From Usnea hakonensis (Eukaryota; Ascomycota; Lecanoromycetes; Lecanorales; Parmeliaceae): a DNA stretch of 64,000 nucleotides. Location: the NCBI GenBank assembly GCA_013423325.1, contig BLJB01000030.1, forward strand, positions 204-64,203, in the 5' to 3' direction. Below, piece after piece: positions 1 through 11,064 of this stretch; the stretch's first letter is position 1; every line of letters starts with the position of its first letter. Both the position numbers and the translations under genes were made by a program. The notes below the pieces were generated by a model. That model searched no databases, was not told where the DNA came from, and saw only the letters and a program-made list of their open reading frames with translations.

Positions 1-830
1 GGAAGGTCTACCTAGTGATAGCGTATAGTATTAGGGTCGGGGGGGTTAATACTAGCGCGTAGCTGGGAACAAAGAAGAGGCTTGAACAAGATAACCGAAG
101 GCAATATCCGAACCTAGAGATTATAGGAATCAGGTAGCTATCTAATAGCTATAAGGTAAAAAAGTACTCGTTATTAGTACTAAACCTCCCGACCCTAGAG
201 ATAGTAGATACCCTAATACTAAACGGACTCGTTAAAGCGAAGGAAATAAAAGCTATAGAGAGGTTCGACCAGGCGGCCTCCCTAACTAGGTACTATAAGT
301 GCCAGGAATATAGTCACATCGCGAGAACGTGCAAAAACGAAGTACGGTACGCAGAATATAATCAGACGCACGACACCCGAACATATATAATAGTAGCACC
401 AGTAGCAGCCCCGGGATACGCGGCATACGGGAAGAAAGGCTATACCGCATATAATATAGACTACTAGTTCAAGGCTAAGATGAAGAGATATATAGCGAGG
501 AGGCTCGCGAAAAAAAGGCTATTCTACGGTCAATATTAACAGGAAACGAACGGCAAGGGGAGCTAAGGAGGGGAGGGGGAGCCGAAGGCGAAGGAATCTA
601 TGGCCTCGATCCAAAGGAGTGGACCCGNNAAAGGAGTGGACCCGAAGAACTAAAAGCTGCACTCCGAGAAAGGATCAAGGAGAGTACGAACTAGGGCCGG
701 GGACTCAGCGAGGAGGAGTCAATCCAAATCTGGACCGAGATTGCTAAGATTCAAGCTTTAGAGAAGGAAATCGCAGTGGGAGGAATATAAATAATAAAGA
801 AACCCTAACGGAGGTATAACTAAAGTAGTA
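1..830 (+). pseudogene. RIP-degraded LINE (Tad-like) ORF1 remnant with three zinc knuckles
   Basis: Reading + strand from about 250 gives a run that matches the layout of a Tad-clade non-LTR retrotransposon ORF1: AIERFDQAA, then a first knuckle YYKCQEYSHIARTCK (300-332), a second RYAEYNQTHDTRTY and a third GYAAYGKKGYTAYNIDY, followed by a basic tail MKRYIARRLAKKRLFY. In each knuckle most Cys positions read Tyr (TGY to TAY) and His/Gly positions are also hit, which is what G-to-A change on this strand by RIP would give. Stops such as TAA and TAG interrupt the frame. ORF1 proteins of this clade bind the element RNA. The left end runs off the window and no RT part follows, so this is a fragment. 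The clade call rests on the three-knuckle layout and is inferred. Confidence 0.6.
628..629. other. NN join flanked by duplicated sequence
   Basis: Two N bases sit between two copies of the same 15-base word (AAAGGAGTGGACCCG), one ending at 627 and one starting at 630. The simplest reading is two contig ends that overlap and were joined with placeholder Ns, rather than a true gap. Confidence 0.75.
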
Positions 831-2609
831 TTCAGATCTACACATAGATAGCAATATATATATAGAGAAGTGGTAAGGTTTTTCCCTAATAGCACATACG
901 CAAGACGATGGTATCAAATGGTTTTCTTGCTACGAGTTGATAAGAGTCAAAGGATCCCGTAATTACCTTTCGAAGTTTAGGTAGACACGACGTATAAATT
1001 CAAATTCAAATTCAAATAATTCGAATTAAAGCTAATTTAGATAAGGATAAATTATTACTAACGCTAATTAATATTATCTAAAAAGCTCTATAAGCTTAAT
1101 ATCTATAATCTATATATACTAATATTAGCGCCTATAGCGCTCGAGTCTTAAATTATTTAGCTAAAGGCCCTATTTTTTAATATTTACAATTTTATAAAAA
1201 TCTTAAAAATTCTAGAAATCTTAAAAATCCTAGGAATCTTAAGACTCTATAGAATTTTAGGAATCTTAGAAATTCTCTAATAAAAAGAGATACTTTTTAG
1301 TAAATAAGAATATATTTAGCTATAGTCTTTAAATAATAGTCTTTATATTATAATCCTTAGATAGTTATACTACTCTAAATAAATAGAATTTTAGAGTACT
1401 CGCTAGAATTGTAGATTCTAGAAGTAATTTACTTAATAGAGCGAGAATATTAATAGACCTTTAGAATTAGATATATAAATTTATATATAAATATCTAGAT
1501 AGTTAGATATACTTAGAACTATCGCGGCGTAAATATATATAGAGGCCGGGTACTATCTTTATATAATATAGTTAGTAGAAGCGCTAACCCGAAAAAGCTT
1601 AATAAGCGGTATATCTAATAGGAATAATTTAGGGTTAATTATATAATAAGGATTACTAAGAATTATAGCGGGGTTTAATCTAATACGAAAATTTCGTAGA
1701 TTTATATATTCTTAGAAGCTAGTTAGAGTCATTCTAACTAGCGTCCCCGAAAGTCCGGATAGGGATACTACTAGTAGCTAAATATAAGTAGGAGGCCAGT
1801 AATATCGCTATCGCTATAGAGAACTCTATTTAATACTCTAAATAGTACTCTATTTAATACTCTATATAGTAGTACTCTATTCTATACTCTATATAATATT
1901 ATAAGTAGTGCTTTATTCTATACTCTATATAGTATTATAAGTAGTACTCTATTCTATATCTATATAGTACTCTATTATACTCTATTCTATACTCTATATA
2001 GTATTATAAGTAGTACTCTATTTAATACTCTATTTAATATAGTACTATAAGTAGTAGTTATAATAGTAGCCTACCAAAAATCGGGTAATACTTCGGGTCT
2101 AGGGCCTCCTAAAAAAATTTAATACTCTATACTCTAATTATACTTACTCCCCGTATATAGCGATATATAGACGGTTAAACTATACTAGAAATATATTATT
2201 AATCGACTTATTAACGGATCTTAGTACGGTATAGATAGTAGTATAGGTAGTAGTAAAGAAGTAAGATCTTACTCTATAAGATATAGGTCTAACTCTTACT
2301 AGCTAATATTATCTACGTAGTTATAAGGAGGATAAGGATAAGGATAAGGATAATAAGGCCTATAAAAAGTTAGTAAAGTATATTATATAATAAAAGGTTA
2401 AATAGTAGAGGGAGGGTAAACGGTAGAAGGAGGATAAATAATATAATAGAAAGATTAGCTTAAAAAGCTTAAAAAGACGATATTTGAGAATTAACTAGAC
2501 TAGAGGCTAGTTTAGAAGCCCTATAGTAGAGCTATTACTATTACTTTAGTATAGCTATTACTTTAGTATAGCTATTACTTTAGTATAGCTATTAACTATC
2601 GCTTTTATA
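831..2609. repeat. AT-rich RIP-type DNA with simple repeats, no gene
   Basis: Nothing codes here. CpA and TpG are nearly absent. Visible simple repeats are an ATTCAA run near 1006-1026, an AATCTTAAAAATTCTA-like series at about 1190-1270, a TACTCTAT/ATAGTATTATAAGTAG series at about 1810-2050, an AGGATA hexamer run at about 2334-2358, and three copies of a 20-21-bp CTATTACTTTAGTATAG unit at about 2530-2585. Confidence 0.7.
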
Positions 2610-2614
2610 ATATT

Positions 2615-2857
2615 TGTCAAGGAACGAGGTAATGGCGAAGGATTTGCATTATTACTAGGCTATATCGTATGTAGGTGAAAGGCCAAGACGAAAGACAAGG
2701 AATCAAGCTGGGGCAGGGCCAGCTACTATCTAAATAGAAGCTGGCGCACGGTCCTTTAACCCACATCTTCGTTTCCCATATACCCGATATGCGCGGATGA
2801 TATAAAGGTTAAACGAGACTAGGCGAGATCAGTACGAGGCGAGGCCGCACTATAACA
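2615..2857 (-). repeat. 3' LTR of the chromovirus
   Basis: This is a 243-bp direct repeat of 9194-9436. It starts TGTCAAGG intact; its other end reads TATAACA where the partner has CATGACA, so C-to-T and G-to-A changes separate the copies. Because the element reads on the minus strand, this copy is the 3' LTR. ATATT lies just outside (2610-2614). Confidence 0.93.
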
Positions 2858-2860
2858 GTA

Positions 2861-2873
2861 GCTCCCTCTTTAA
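2861..2873 (-). other. Polypurine tract of the chromovirus
   Basis: On the minus strand the bases just inside the 3' LTR read AAAGAGGGAGC, a purine run in the position expected for the plus-strand primer of an LTR retrotransposon. Confidence 0.65.
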
Positions 2874-2989
2874 GGTCGAGCTCCTATAAGACAGATTAAC
2901 AAGGTAGGGCGAGAAAAGGCGAGATAGAAATAAGGGATCGCGCAGTTATAGTCGAGCTATAACGCAACGCGGCGGAACCTAGGACGAGG

Positions 2990-3390
2990 CGAGGGGACGA
3001 GATAGGACGAGACGAGATAAACTTACTTCCTTTAAGCGTAATAAACTTGCTCCTAAAGAGCGTAAGGGACTTGCTTCTATAAAGCGTAGTAGGCGCGGGA
3101 TAAGACGAGGTAACCTTACTTCCTTTAAGTATAACGAACTTACTTCTAAAGAGCGTTAGGGACTTACTTCTATAAAGCGTAGTAGGCGCGGGATAAGACG
3201 AGGTAAACTTACTTCCTTTAAGCGTAATAAACTTGCTCCTAAAGAGCGTAAGGGACTTGCTTCTATAAAGCGTAATAAACTTGCTCCTAAAGAGCGTTAG
3301 GGACTTGCTTCTATAAAGCGTAGTAAGTATAGGATAAGGCAAGGTAAACTTGCTTCCTTTAAGCGTAATAAACTTACTCCTAAAGAGCGT
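2990..3390 (-). repeat. Tandem repeat array at the 3' end of the chromovirus coding region
   Basis: A unit of roughly 90 bp built from smaller 30-bp words (CTCCTAAAGAGCG, CTTCCTTTAAGCG, CTTCTATAAAGCG) recurs at least three times. In one minus frame it stays open and gives repeated LYRSK / LFRSK / LKGSK words over 148 codons (2896-3342). It lies between the chromodomain and the polypurine tract. The open frame may simply reflect the repeat unit rather than a protein. Confidence 0.75.
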
Positions 3391-3479
3391 AGGGGACCGG
3401 GTTAGTTAAGGATCGCGGTACTAGTAATTTTCGACTATATAAGGGGTAACGTAAGGGCCTATAGTATTGGGGTACGAGG

Positions 3480-6400
3480 CATAATACTCTTCTATTACCT
3501 ATTGATAGTTAGTAACTAGATAAAAGGGTTCCCACGTCGCGGGATGACCTTCCTAATTAATAAAGTACTTTAATAGCGGAGGGTTATAACGTCGGTCGAG
3601 CTTAAAGTTAAAGATACTATTAACGAACTATTCCCGCTCGCTATCTTCGGCAACGATAGGTTCTCGTAGAGGTTGTCTCTAACCCGGTAGAGGGTTATTA
3701 GCTATATACTATAATAGGCTAGCGTGGAATACGGGATAGACCTTTATAGTCTCGGGAAGTTCTAACTAGATCACTAGAGGGTTATCGAAGACTTTCTTGA
3801 CTCGGAAGGGGCCGATATTATAGTCGTCGAGCTTAACGGAGGGATAGGCGGTATTTAAGTTCTTAGTATTTAGCTAGACTTTATCGTCGACAAGATAGCG
3901 AGGGTAGGGACGGCGTCTACGGTTAGCCAAGGATTTAAAGATAGCTTGAGCGATTAGTATTTTATCTCGAAGATAGTTATTTATATCCTCTATACGGGTA
4001 GTGAACTCGTCTACGGCTATTAGGTTAGCTCGGGCTTGAGCGGTCAGGTCCGGAGGTAAGGACTCGGCTAGTTCGAAGCCGATATGGGGGTATTGACTAC
4101 TATTGGCTAGAAAGGGCGAGGCGAGGGTACTCGAAGAGTCTACATTATTAGCGGCGAATTCTGCTCTAGGGAGCCATTCGGCCTAGTCGTCTTATAAATA
4201 GTTGACGTATACACGAAGGTAATACTCCATTATCGTATTAAAACGTTCGGTTTATCTATCAGTCTGGGGGTAATATCCTATAGATATCCTAGTATCGATT
4301 CTTAGACGCTTGCAGAGGGCTTCCCAGAAGTCTAAAGTAAACTGGGGACCTCGATCGGACATAAGAATATCTAGGAGACTATAAAGCTTCTATATATTCT
4401 AATAGAATAATATAGTAGCCTCTTCTACCTCTATAGAGGTAGTAGGTACTAGATACTATATCTTAGTCAAGCGGTTAACGAAAACTAGGATATAATAATA
4501 AATAATTTCTATAAACGGGCTAGAGGGAAAAGGGCCGACGTAGTCTATAGAGATATCTCTCTAGCGTTACTAAGGAGGGGGTAACGGGCGTAACCAACCT
4601 TAGGTACGTTAATGAGAAGGCTTAGATCTCCGATAGGTATAATAATTCCTTACGAATCGTTAGATAGTAGTATAAACGTTCGGCTACTAGTAAGCACGAT
4701 TAACTAACTCGTAATACTTAGTACGGCCGGGATAACCGCCTGGGACGCTATTATAGGCTAACTAGATAAGACGAAGGCGTAGCTTATTAGAATTAGGAAT
4801 ATAACGTTTCCCTCGGAAGTATAGAACTCCCTCTCTCTCCTCGCACTCGGCCAGAGGGATTCCGCTATGGTAACGCGCCTTAGAGCGCAGTATTTCTAGA
4901 ACTTTAGGACTAAACTGGTCCGCCTGGGTGGCACGGTCCCATAGTTAATAGGTCAAGGTGTCTCTGGGGTCTTCATTAGGGTTATCCGGTTGGTCATCAT
5001 CCAACTAAGGTTCCTGGTCTAGGGGGTTTTCGGGTTCAGGGTCTGGGTCTACTTCTGTATCTATCTGAATCGGAGATAGATATAGCTAGACGGGGTATAC
5101 TAAGATTTCTTGATCATTTATTAAAGGAACTAGGGTAACGGAGGCAAGGGATAAGGCGTAATCTTTTATTATTTCCGAGGCTAGATTAGGTGTTTTTAGT
5201 ACTATTTGATACTAATATTAGTATCTTGGATCGGCTTTATCCCCCTCTTTAGGGAGGTCTCCTAAACGACGCGTTAGTACGTCAGGTTTGCCCCCGGCTT
5301 TACCTAGGCGGTACGTGATTTAATAATCAAAACGGGAGAGGAACTCGCTCTAACGAGCTTAACGGCGGGATAACTATTTAGTCGAGGCGAAGTACTCTAG
5401 GTTCTTATAATCGGACACGACTTCGATAGGGAAGGCCGAACCTTCGAGCTCGGGGCGCCATTCTTCAAACGCGCGGACTATGGCCATAAGTTCTTTATCG
5501 TAAATCTTATAATTACACTCGGCTAGATTGTGCTTCTTGGAGAAGTACGCTATAGGACGTAAGCTACTACTATCGTCGTACTAGGACAGAATACCTCCTA
5601 ATACGTAATCGGAGGCATCGGTTTCCACGATCAACTTACGATCGGGGTAATAGTATATTAATACTATATCGGAGGTAAAAGCTTTCTTTAAAGCCTTAAA
5701 CGAAGATTAATATACCGAATCCTATCGGAATTCCGTATTTTTACGGGTTATAGCCGTAAGAGGGGCCGCGAGCTTACTAAAACTATAAACGAAATATCTA
5801 TAGAAGTTAGTGAATCCTAGAAAACTTTGAATATCTTTAATACCTATTAAAGGGGGCTAATTTAATATAGTATCTACCTTCTTAGAATCTATCCTAATCC
5901 CGGTAGTAGTAACGATAAGGCCTAAATAAGCGACCTCGAAGACGTAAAACTTATATTTAGTAATATCGGCTTAGAGGCCGGCTTTTCGAAGCTTACGAAG
6001 TATCCGCTTTACGTAGATCTCGTATTCCTCTACAAGGTTACTATAGATCAGGATATTATCTAGATACGCGGTATAAGTATCGTCTAGATACTCTCGAAGG
6101 GTATTATTAATATAATACTAAAAGGAGGCGGGTCCGTTATATAACCCGAAGGATATAACCAGGTACTCAAAAAGACCGAAACGGGTACGGAAAGCGGTAA
6201 GCTCTTCGTCACCCTCCCTTATACGGAGGCGGTTAAACGCTAAGATAATGTCTAGCTTAGTAAACACTTTAGCGCGACTTAAGCGGTTCAAAGTCTCGGA
6301 GATTAAGGGTAAGGGGTACCGATTCTTTACGGTAACAGAGTTTAGGCCTTAATAGTTAATATAGAATCGAAGGCCTCCTCTAGGCTTCTTAACGAATAGG

Positions 6401-7900
6401 ACGGGGGATACGGCATAAAAACGGCTAGCCCTAATAAAGCCTTTAGCAAGGTTGTCGTCTAAGTAACGACGGAGTTCGAGGATTTTATTACGACTTATCC
6501 CGTATAGGGTAGTCGAGGGAGGTTACAAGCCTTCTTTAAGCTTGATAGCGTGGTCGTAGGGTCTATACGGGGGTAGGGTATCTACGTCCTTCCTAGAGAA
6601 TATATCGAGGAACTTATGATAACGTCGGGGCAAGATCGTGGCGGGGTCGATATTCTTACTATCTCGGTAAGCTTAAAGTTTATCTTGGGTAATAGCGGAG
6701 GCGAGGTGAAGCTGTTCCTTCATTTGAAATAGGGCACGATCATGGGCTTAGTCGGCCGCGCAGCGCGTAGGATCAGGTAAAAATCTATAGCGGGGACTCT
6801 AAAAGCCAGTGCTTCTGGGGACGTTAGGGGCAGGAACTGGGTCCTCTTGAGGTATCCCTAGAAATCGATCGATTTCTATAAGCGAAAGACTAAAAACTAC
6901 TTACTTATCGGATCGAATAAGACGCGTAAATAGGCGAGCTCCTATCTCGTAGATATTAAGGTTAACGGGGTACTAGGATCGCCACTCTTAGCGTTAGGAC
7001 TTAGAACGTATCGAGGCTAGACTTCGATATTTGATTCTCGGGGACTTCCCTTACTTAGCGGCGGTAAGAATACGACTATATTTATTATTATAACTAGGCT
7101 TAACGGGGACTAAAGATATAGTTGACTCCTTCTAAATCGGAACTTGCTCCTATAGAGTATAACGGACTACTCCTATAGAGCGTAACGGTGACTCCTTTCG
7201 AGTCGGGACTTGCTCCTACAGAGTATAACGGACTGCTCCTATAGAGTATAATGGTAACTCCTTCCGAGTCGGGACTTATCCTAATAAACCGTGACTAGGG
7301 GCGAGGATAGAAGAGGCGAGAGATTGCGAGAATTCCTGAGATTTTATAACCTTATAGTTTTCCTTTAGTATTAAGAAAGGTTTATCTTCGGCGATAACCT
7401 TGATAGGACTTAGAGTATAGTTCTTTAAATAGAAAGGCGAGGCGAAGGTCAAGGAATTTTCTTTAAAATTGGTAGTAACGCTATACCGATAAAGCTATAG
7501 GAGGCCGAGGATAACGGGGTATTACTAGAGACTAGTTATATAAAAGAATATTCTTTCTACGTGACCTTAGATAACTAGGATGGCTTCTGCCAAATGGGTG
7601 ATACGGCCGGTAGAGGAGGGTTAGCCGTTAGATCCTCGAACAATACGGGGGTAGCGGAGGGCGTGGAAGGCGAGGCCGTAATTGCGCGCGAATGATTTAT
7701 CTATAAAGGTATAGCCGGAAGCACCGGTATCGACGAGGCTACGTATTACAATTCTAGACTAAGCTAAACGGAGGGTATACGAGATAACTATATATTTGTC
7801 GCGAAAGATCGGATTAGTCTCGAATAGCTATAAAGCGGTCTAAGGGGAGAATTTTATATATAATTATAATAGTAGGCTAAACGAAGAGGCTAAAAGATAC
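3480..7900 (-). pseudogene. Degraded pol: protease, RT, RNase H, integrase, chromodomain
   Basis: Minus-strand reading gives SLVDTGASGYTF (retropepsin active site, 7717-7731), AYLDNILIYSN (RT catalytic box, where YLDD has become YLDN by G-to-A), ETDASDYVLGGILS and a following AYFSKKHNLAECNYKIYDKE stretch (RNase H), MSDRGPQFTL (integrase core) and ATWEP near 3530 (chromodomain). Frame and order are kept but are broken by RIP-type stops, for example Gln or Trp codons turned to TAA or TAG. Loss of the second RT aspartate alone would abolish activity. A small tandem repeat of about 66 bp (7135-7275) lies between the RT and protease parts and repeats a SPLY/LYRS-like word. Confidence 0.9.
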
Positions 7901-7949
7901 CAAGATAAATATAAGACTTTAGTTTGTCCCGGTACGCGACTTTATATAG

Positions 7950-9137
7950 GGACTAAACTTTTCCCGTATCTAGGGGGATACCTCCTGCGACGCTTTGATC
8001 GTCCTCTAATTTAGTCACGGAACCAGAACGGAGTTAAGTCGTCCTATTAGGATAATTCTTAGTAATAAGACCGGGGTAGGAAAGTTTATAATAGTAATAA
8101 AGCCTCTATTTATTATATATTGTCTTGACGTTAGGCTCGGATAACTTCCGACCTTTTACGGCGGCCTAAGCTACACTAAGATCTATAGCTTCCCTACTAG
8201 GAAGGGGGACGACAGGGGTAACCGCCCGAATAGGGGCGCTGGTTACGTTCGCGCGAGCGACGGGAACAGGAGCGACGATAAGGGGCCTACGCGAGGCAGA
8301 TTGACTCGGGTTAGGAGACATTTAGCTAGTCTTAGGCAGGCGGTGCTTGATCTGCCGGAGCTCTATATCGATTTCAGAGTATATTAAAACGTACTCGGCG
8401 AAGGTACTTGGCCGCTAACTATCCGCCTTTCTCTAGGCGACGCCAGCTTACTAGGTAAGATAATTAACGTTATACTTTATAGCGTTAATTAAGGATATAT
8501 CCTTTATATAGGAACGTTCCTTCTTCTAAGAGATAAGATTATAGTACTTATCGAAAGGTATAGAGCCTTACTTAAGTTCCCGGATATAGTGTTAGGTATC
8601 CTCTTACTTGAAAGGGTTACTATACGCTTCCCTCAACTTGATCCTCTAGTTATAAAAGCTGGTAATAGTGTAGAGTCCGTCTCTATAATAAGGGTTTATC
8701 AGATTATAGGCCTTCTTACTAATAGTCAATCTGGATTCCGTATATACGATCTTGGCGCGGTTGGTAGGGTAGCGGTTATAGTTACTATCTATCCGCTAAA
8801 CTAAGGCTTATTCCTAAGCGTCTAACTTATCTATATCCCTATCGTACTCGGGGATATCTAGGAGTTTTTCGGACCTCGGGGGGGTTCTGGAACGGGGAAC
8901 GGGGGTATTCTCGCGTATAGCAGCCGCCAGCACTTAAGCCATCGTTACTATAGCCTGGGAGTCGTAAAGAGGTTGTAGAGGAGACGTGGACGAGGGCGGA
9001 GTATTAAACGAGGAGTTGCTCTCTACTTAAGCACGGAGGGTATCGAAGGTGGCTAGGAAGCTAGCGGGGTTCTGAGTTACTTCGGCGAGGAAAGCTCGCA
9101 CGCGGTCGGTATCGAGGTCGGGAGGCTGGTCTCCCAT
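7950..9137 (-). pseudogene. Degraded gag of the chromovirus
   Basis: An ATG at 9137-9135 on the minus strand opens a frame beginning MGDQPPDLDTDRVRAFLAEV, 57 bp inside the 5' LTR, which is the expected place for gag. The frame is cut by TAA codons that would be CAA (Gln) before RIP. I could not identify an intact zinc knuckle; a Tyr-rich stretch near 8100 may be a mutated one. The 3' limit with protease is approximate. Confidence 0.7.
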
Positions 9138-9193
9138 GGTAACGAGGTTTTATAGTGCTAGGAAGCACTATTAGATATTAAGGTCTTTCGTAA

Positions 9194-9436
9194 TATTAAG
9201 GAACGAGGTAATAGCGAAGGATTTATATTATTACTAGGCTATATCGTATGTAGGTGAAAGGCTAAGATGAAAGATAAGGAATTAAGCTGGGGTAGGGCTA
9301 GCTACTATCTAAATAGAAGCTAGCGCACGGTCCTTTAACCCACATCTTCGTTTCCCATATACCCGATATACGCGGATAATGTAAAGGTTAAACGAGACTA
9401 GGCGAGATCAGTACGAGGCGAGGCCGCACCATGACA
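9194..9436 (-). repeat. 5' LTR of the chromovirus
   Basis: A 243-bp partner of 2615-2857. It ends CCATGACA and starts TATTAAGG, the RIP form of TGTCAAGG. It is the upstream LTR for the minus-strand genes. ATATT (9437-9441) follows directly as target duplication. I saw no clear tRNA primer site next to it. Confidence 0.93.
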
Positions 9437-9450
9437 ATATTATCGCTTAT

Positions 9451-10500
9451 TCTAGAGCCTATTCGCGCTTTTATTTAGAACGAACTCGAGCTAGGTTATA
9501 GTAACGATATTATTTTAGCTAGTCTATACGATATTAGCCTACGTACTTTATAGAGGATAAGGTCTAATTAGAAATAATATAGTACTATCTTTATTCCGAA
9601 TAAGAGCCTTAGAGGCCGTCCTAGAGTTACTAGTTAATATATCGAGGAGTAGCTATTTATATACCTTAAAAAGCGCCCTATATTATATCTAAATAAGCTA
9701 ATATATATACTCTTTAACGAATTTAATATCGTAGTTAATAAGAGTACTATCTAGAGGGCTCTATATCGCCTTAGCTAATCTTATAAGTAGATAAGAAGGA
9801 TAGTAAACTAGCGTAACGTATTTCTATAAGAAAGCTAGTTTACTATACTAGTCGATTAGAGGCCTAACTAGCTAGTCTTTTTAGACGAATTAGCTACTTA
9901 TAAGCGAACCGGTAATAGGAGGTATAGATAGGCTCTATTAAATATAATTCTCTAGATTAGCGAAGAGTTTAAGCGATTAAAGAGATAGACTCTACTATCT
10001 ATAATTACTATATAGGGCTACCTCTCGTAGATTATCCTTTAGGAATCTATTATATAAGAGATCTTTATTAACTTCGTATAAGATTATATCCTTTCTTACT
10101 ACGATAGCTTCGATTAAAGTAAGCCTCTTTCGGTTATTATATATAATAATATCTTAGTCTATTATAGTATTAAGTTTATTTATCTTTACTATAATATAGG
10201 AGTACTACTAAAGTACCTTTCTTTATATTCATCTAATTTAAATCTAATTAAGATCTCCTTTTCGATTCTAAAGATATAGATTAAGCGGTATTAGGACCTA
10301 GCTATACTCTACTTTAATAAAGGTAGATATAGTAACTTTCTAAATATAGCTATCTAGGCGTAAAAGAGTAGATATAACGCGGGTAATCTCTTTTAGAGGA
10401 GTAGTATATTCTATAGATCTTAAGATAAAATAGATATTAAAGAGGCCTAAAATAAATAGATCTATTACTTTATAAAAGATGGGGGTTTAAGCTATATATA
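9451..10500 (+). pseudogene. RIP-degraded Tc1/mariner-type DDE transposase
   Basis: One + frame, broken by many stops, carries the run of a fungal Tc1/mariner transposase: a helix-turn-helix start (SLRGRPRVTS), then LIYILFNEFNIVVNKSTI with RALYRL, FLDELATYKRTG around the first catalytic Asp, SVIIYNNILVYYS where the second Asp is expected, and GVLLKYLSLYSSNLNLIK for the third acidic box. In the family these boxes read as ...DN... and YSPDLNPIE. Here the second Asp is Asn and the final Glu is Lys, both G-to-A changes. It is therefore dead by several independent hits. Terminal inverted repeats were not found. It starts immediately beside the chromovirus target duplication. Confidence 0.8.
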
Positions 10501-10612
10501 CTACTATCTAATTATATTATACTTATTATAGAGCTTATCTAGATCTAAATCGGCCTTAAATACTCTTTTTTATACCTATATATTATAGCCCTTATCGCCT
10601 ATATCGCCTTCG

Positions 10613-11064
10613 TGTCACGAATAAGTAGTATGTTAGTAGAGGACCCCTACCTTAGCGGGGTCCGGGGCTCTTTTGGTCTTTTAGCCTACCGGTTAGCGGT
10701 ACTACCACCCGTATACCGTGATAGAATAGTAGTAATACCGGGTTCGAATCCCGGGTCGGACTAGTCAGCTTTGCGCAGGTTACTCGGCTATACTCGGGTT
10801 TTAGTAGGGGGCTTAATAAACCCCTCGTACTTTCCCTAGCTACGCACTAGGCTATAGAGTAGCTTACGGGGTATACCCCGAGGGGCTCCTACTTAGAAAT
10901 ATATAGTATAGACTAGCGTATAGGGGTATACGCCTTCTTTTAAAGTAGGCAATTATTACGAATAAGTAGTATATTAGTAGAGGACCCCTACCTTAGCGGG
11001 GTCCGGGGCTCTTTTAGTCTTTTAGCCTACCGGTTAGCGGTACTACCACCCGCATACCGTGACA
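10613..11064. mobile_element. 452-bp TRIM-like non-autonomous LTR element
   Basis: Two 111-bp direct repeats (10613-10723 and 10954-11064) flank a 230-bp non-coding centre. The repeat ends are TGTCACG...CGTGACA, with one RIP-mutated end in each copy (TATTACG, CGTGATA). The 5-bp duplication CTTCG lies at 10608-10612 and 11065-11069. Each LTR holds a GGACCCC/GGGGTCC hairpin (10641-10663 in the first). The centre starts with a sequence carrying GGTTCGAATCC (10741-10751), identical to a tRNA B-box/T-arm. Short LTRs, no coding capacity and a tRNA-like site near the 5' LTR fit terminal-repeat retrotransposons in miniature. The terminal TGTCA/TGACA and 5-bp duplication are shared with the 6.8-kb chromovirus, which could have mobilised it; this link is inference. 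Confidence 0.8.

Larger units (their letters stand above)
2615..9436 (-). mobile_element. Full-length RIP-mutated Ty3/gypsy chromovirus-type LTR retrotransposon
   Basis: A 6.8-kb element is bounded by two 243-bp direct repeats that begin TGTCA and end TGACA (in their unmutated positions) and is flanked by the 5-bp target duplication ATATT (2610-2614 and 9437-9441). Coding order on the minus strand is gag (start near 9137), protease (DTGAS, 7717-7731), reverse transcriptase (YLDN, 6055-6066), RNase H (TDASDYVLGG, about 5594-5622), integrase (SDRGPQF, 4339-4359) and a chromodomain-like end (3527-3570). That order, with integrase after RT and a C-terminal chromodomain, defines Ty3/gypsy chromoviruses. 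Many CAA/CAG/TGG codons read as stops. The LTRs differ from each other only by transition-type changes where I compared them, so it was probably one insertion later hit by RIP. It is inactive. Confidence 0.93.

Noticed and set aside
2896..3342. 148-codon minus-strand open frame
   Set aside because: It is the frame-neutral tandem repeat at the 3' end of the retrotransposon, outside the pol domains; not supported as a protein.
8589..8804. 71-codon + frame inside the retrotransposon
   Set aside because: Antisense to gag within RIP DNA; no features.
10675..10762. Possible tRNA gene (A-box-like TAGCCTACCGG and B-box GGTTCGAATCC)
   Set aside because: The acceptor stem pairs poorly, the anticodon arm cannot be placed, and the A-box part lies in an LTR that is duplicated without the B-box part. 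Treated as part of the TRIM-like element.
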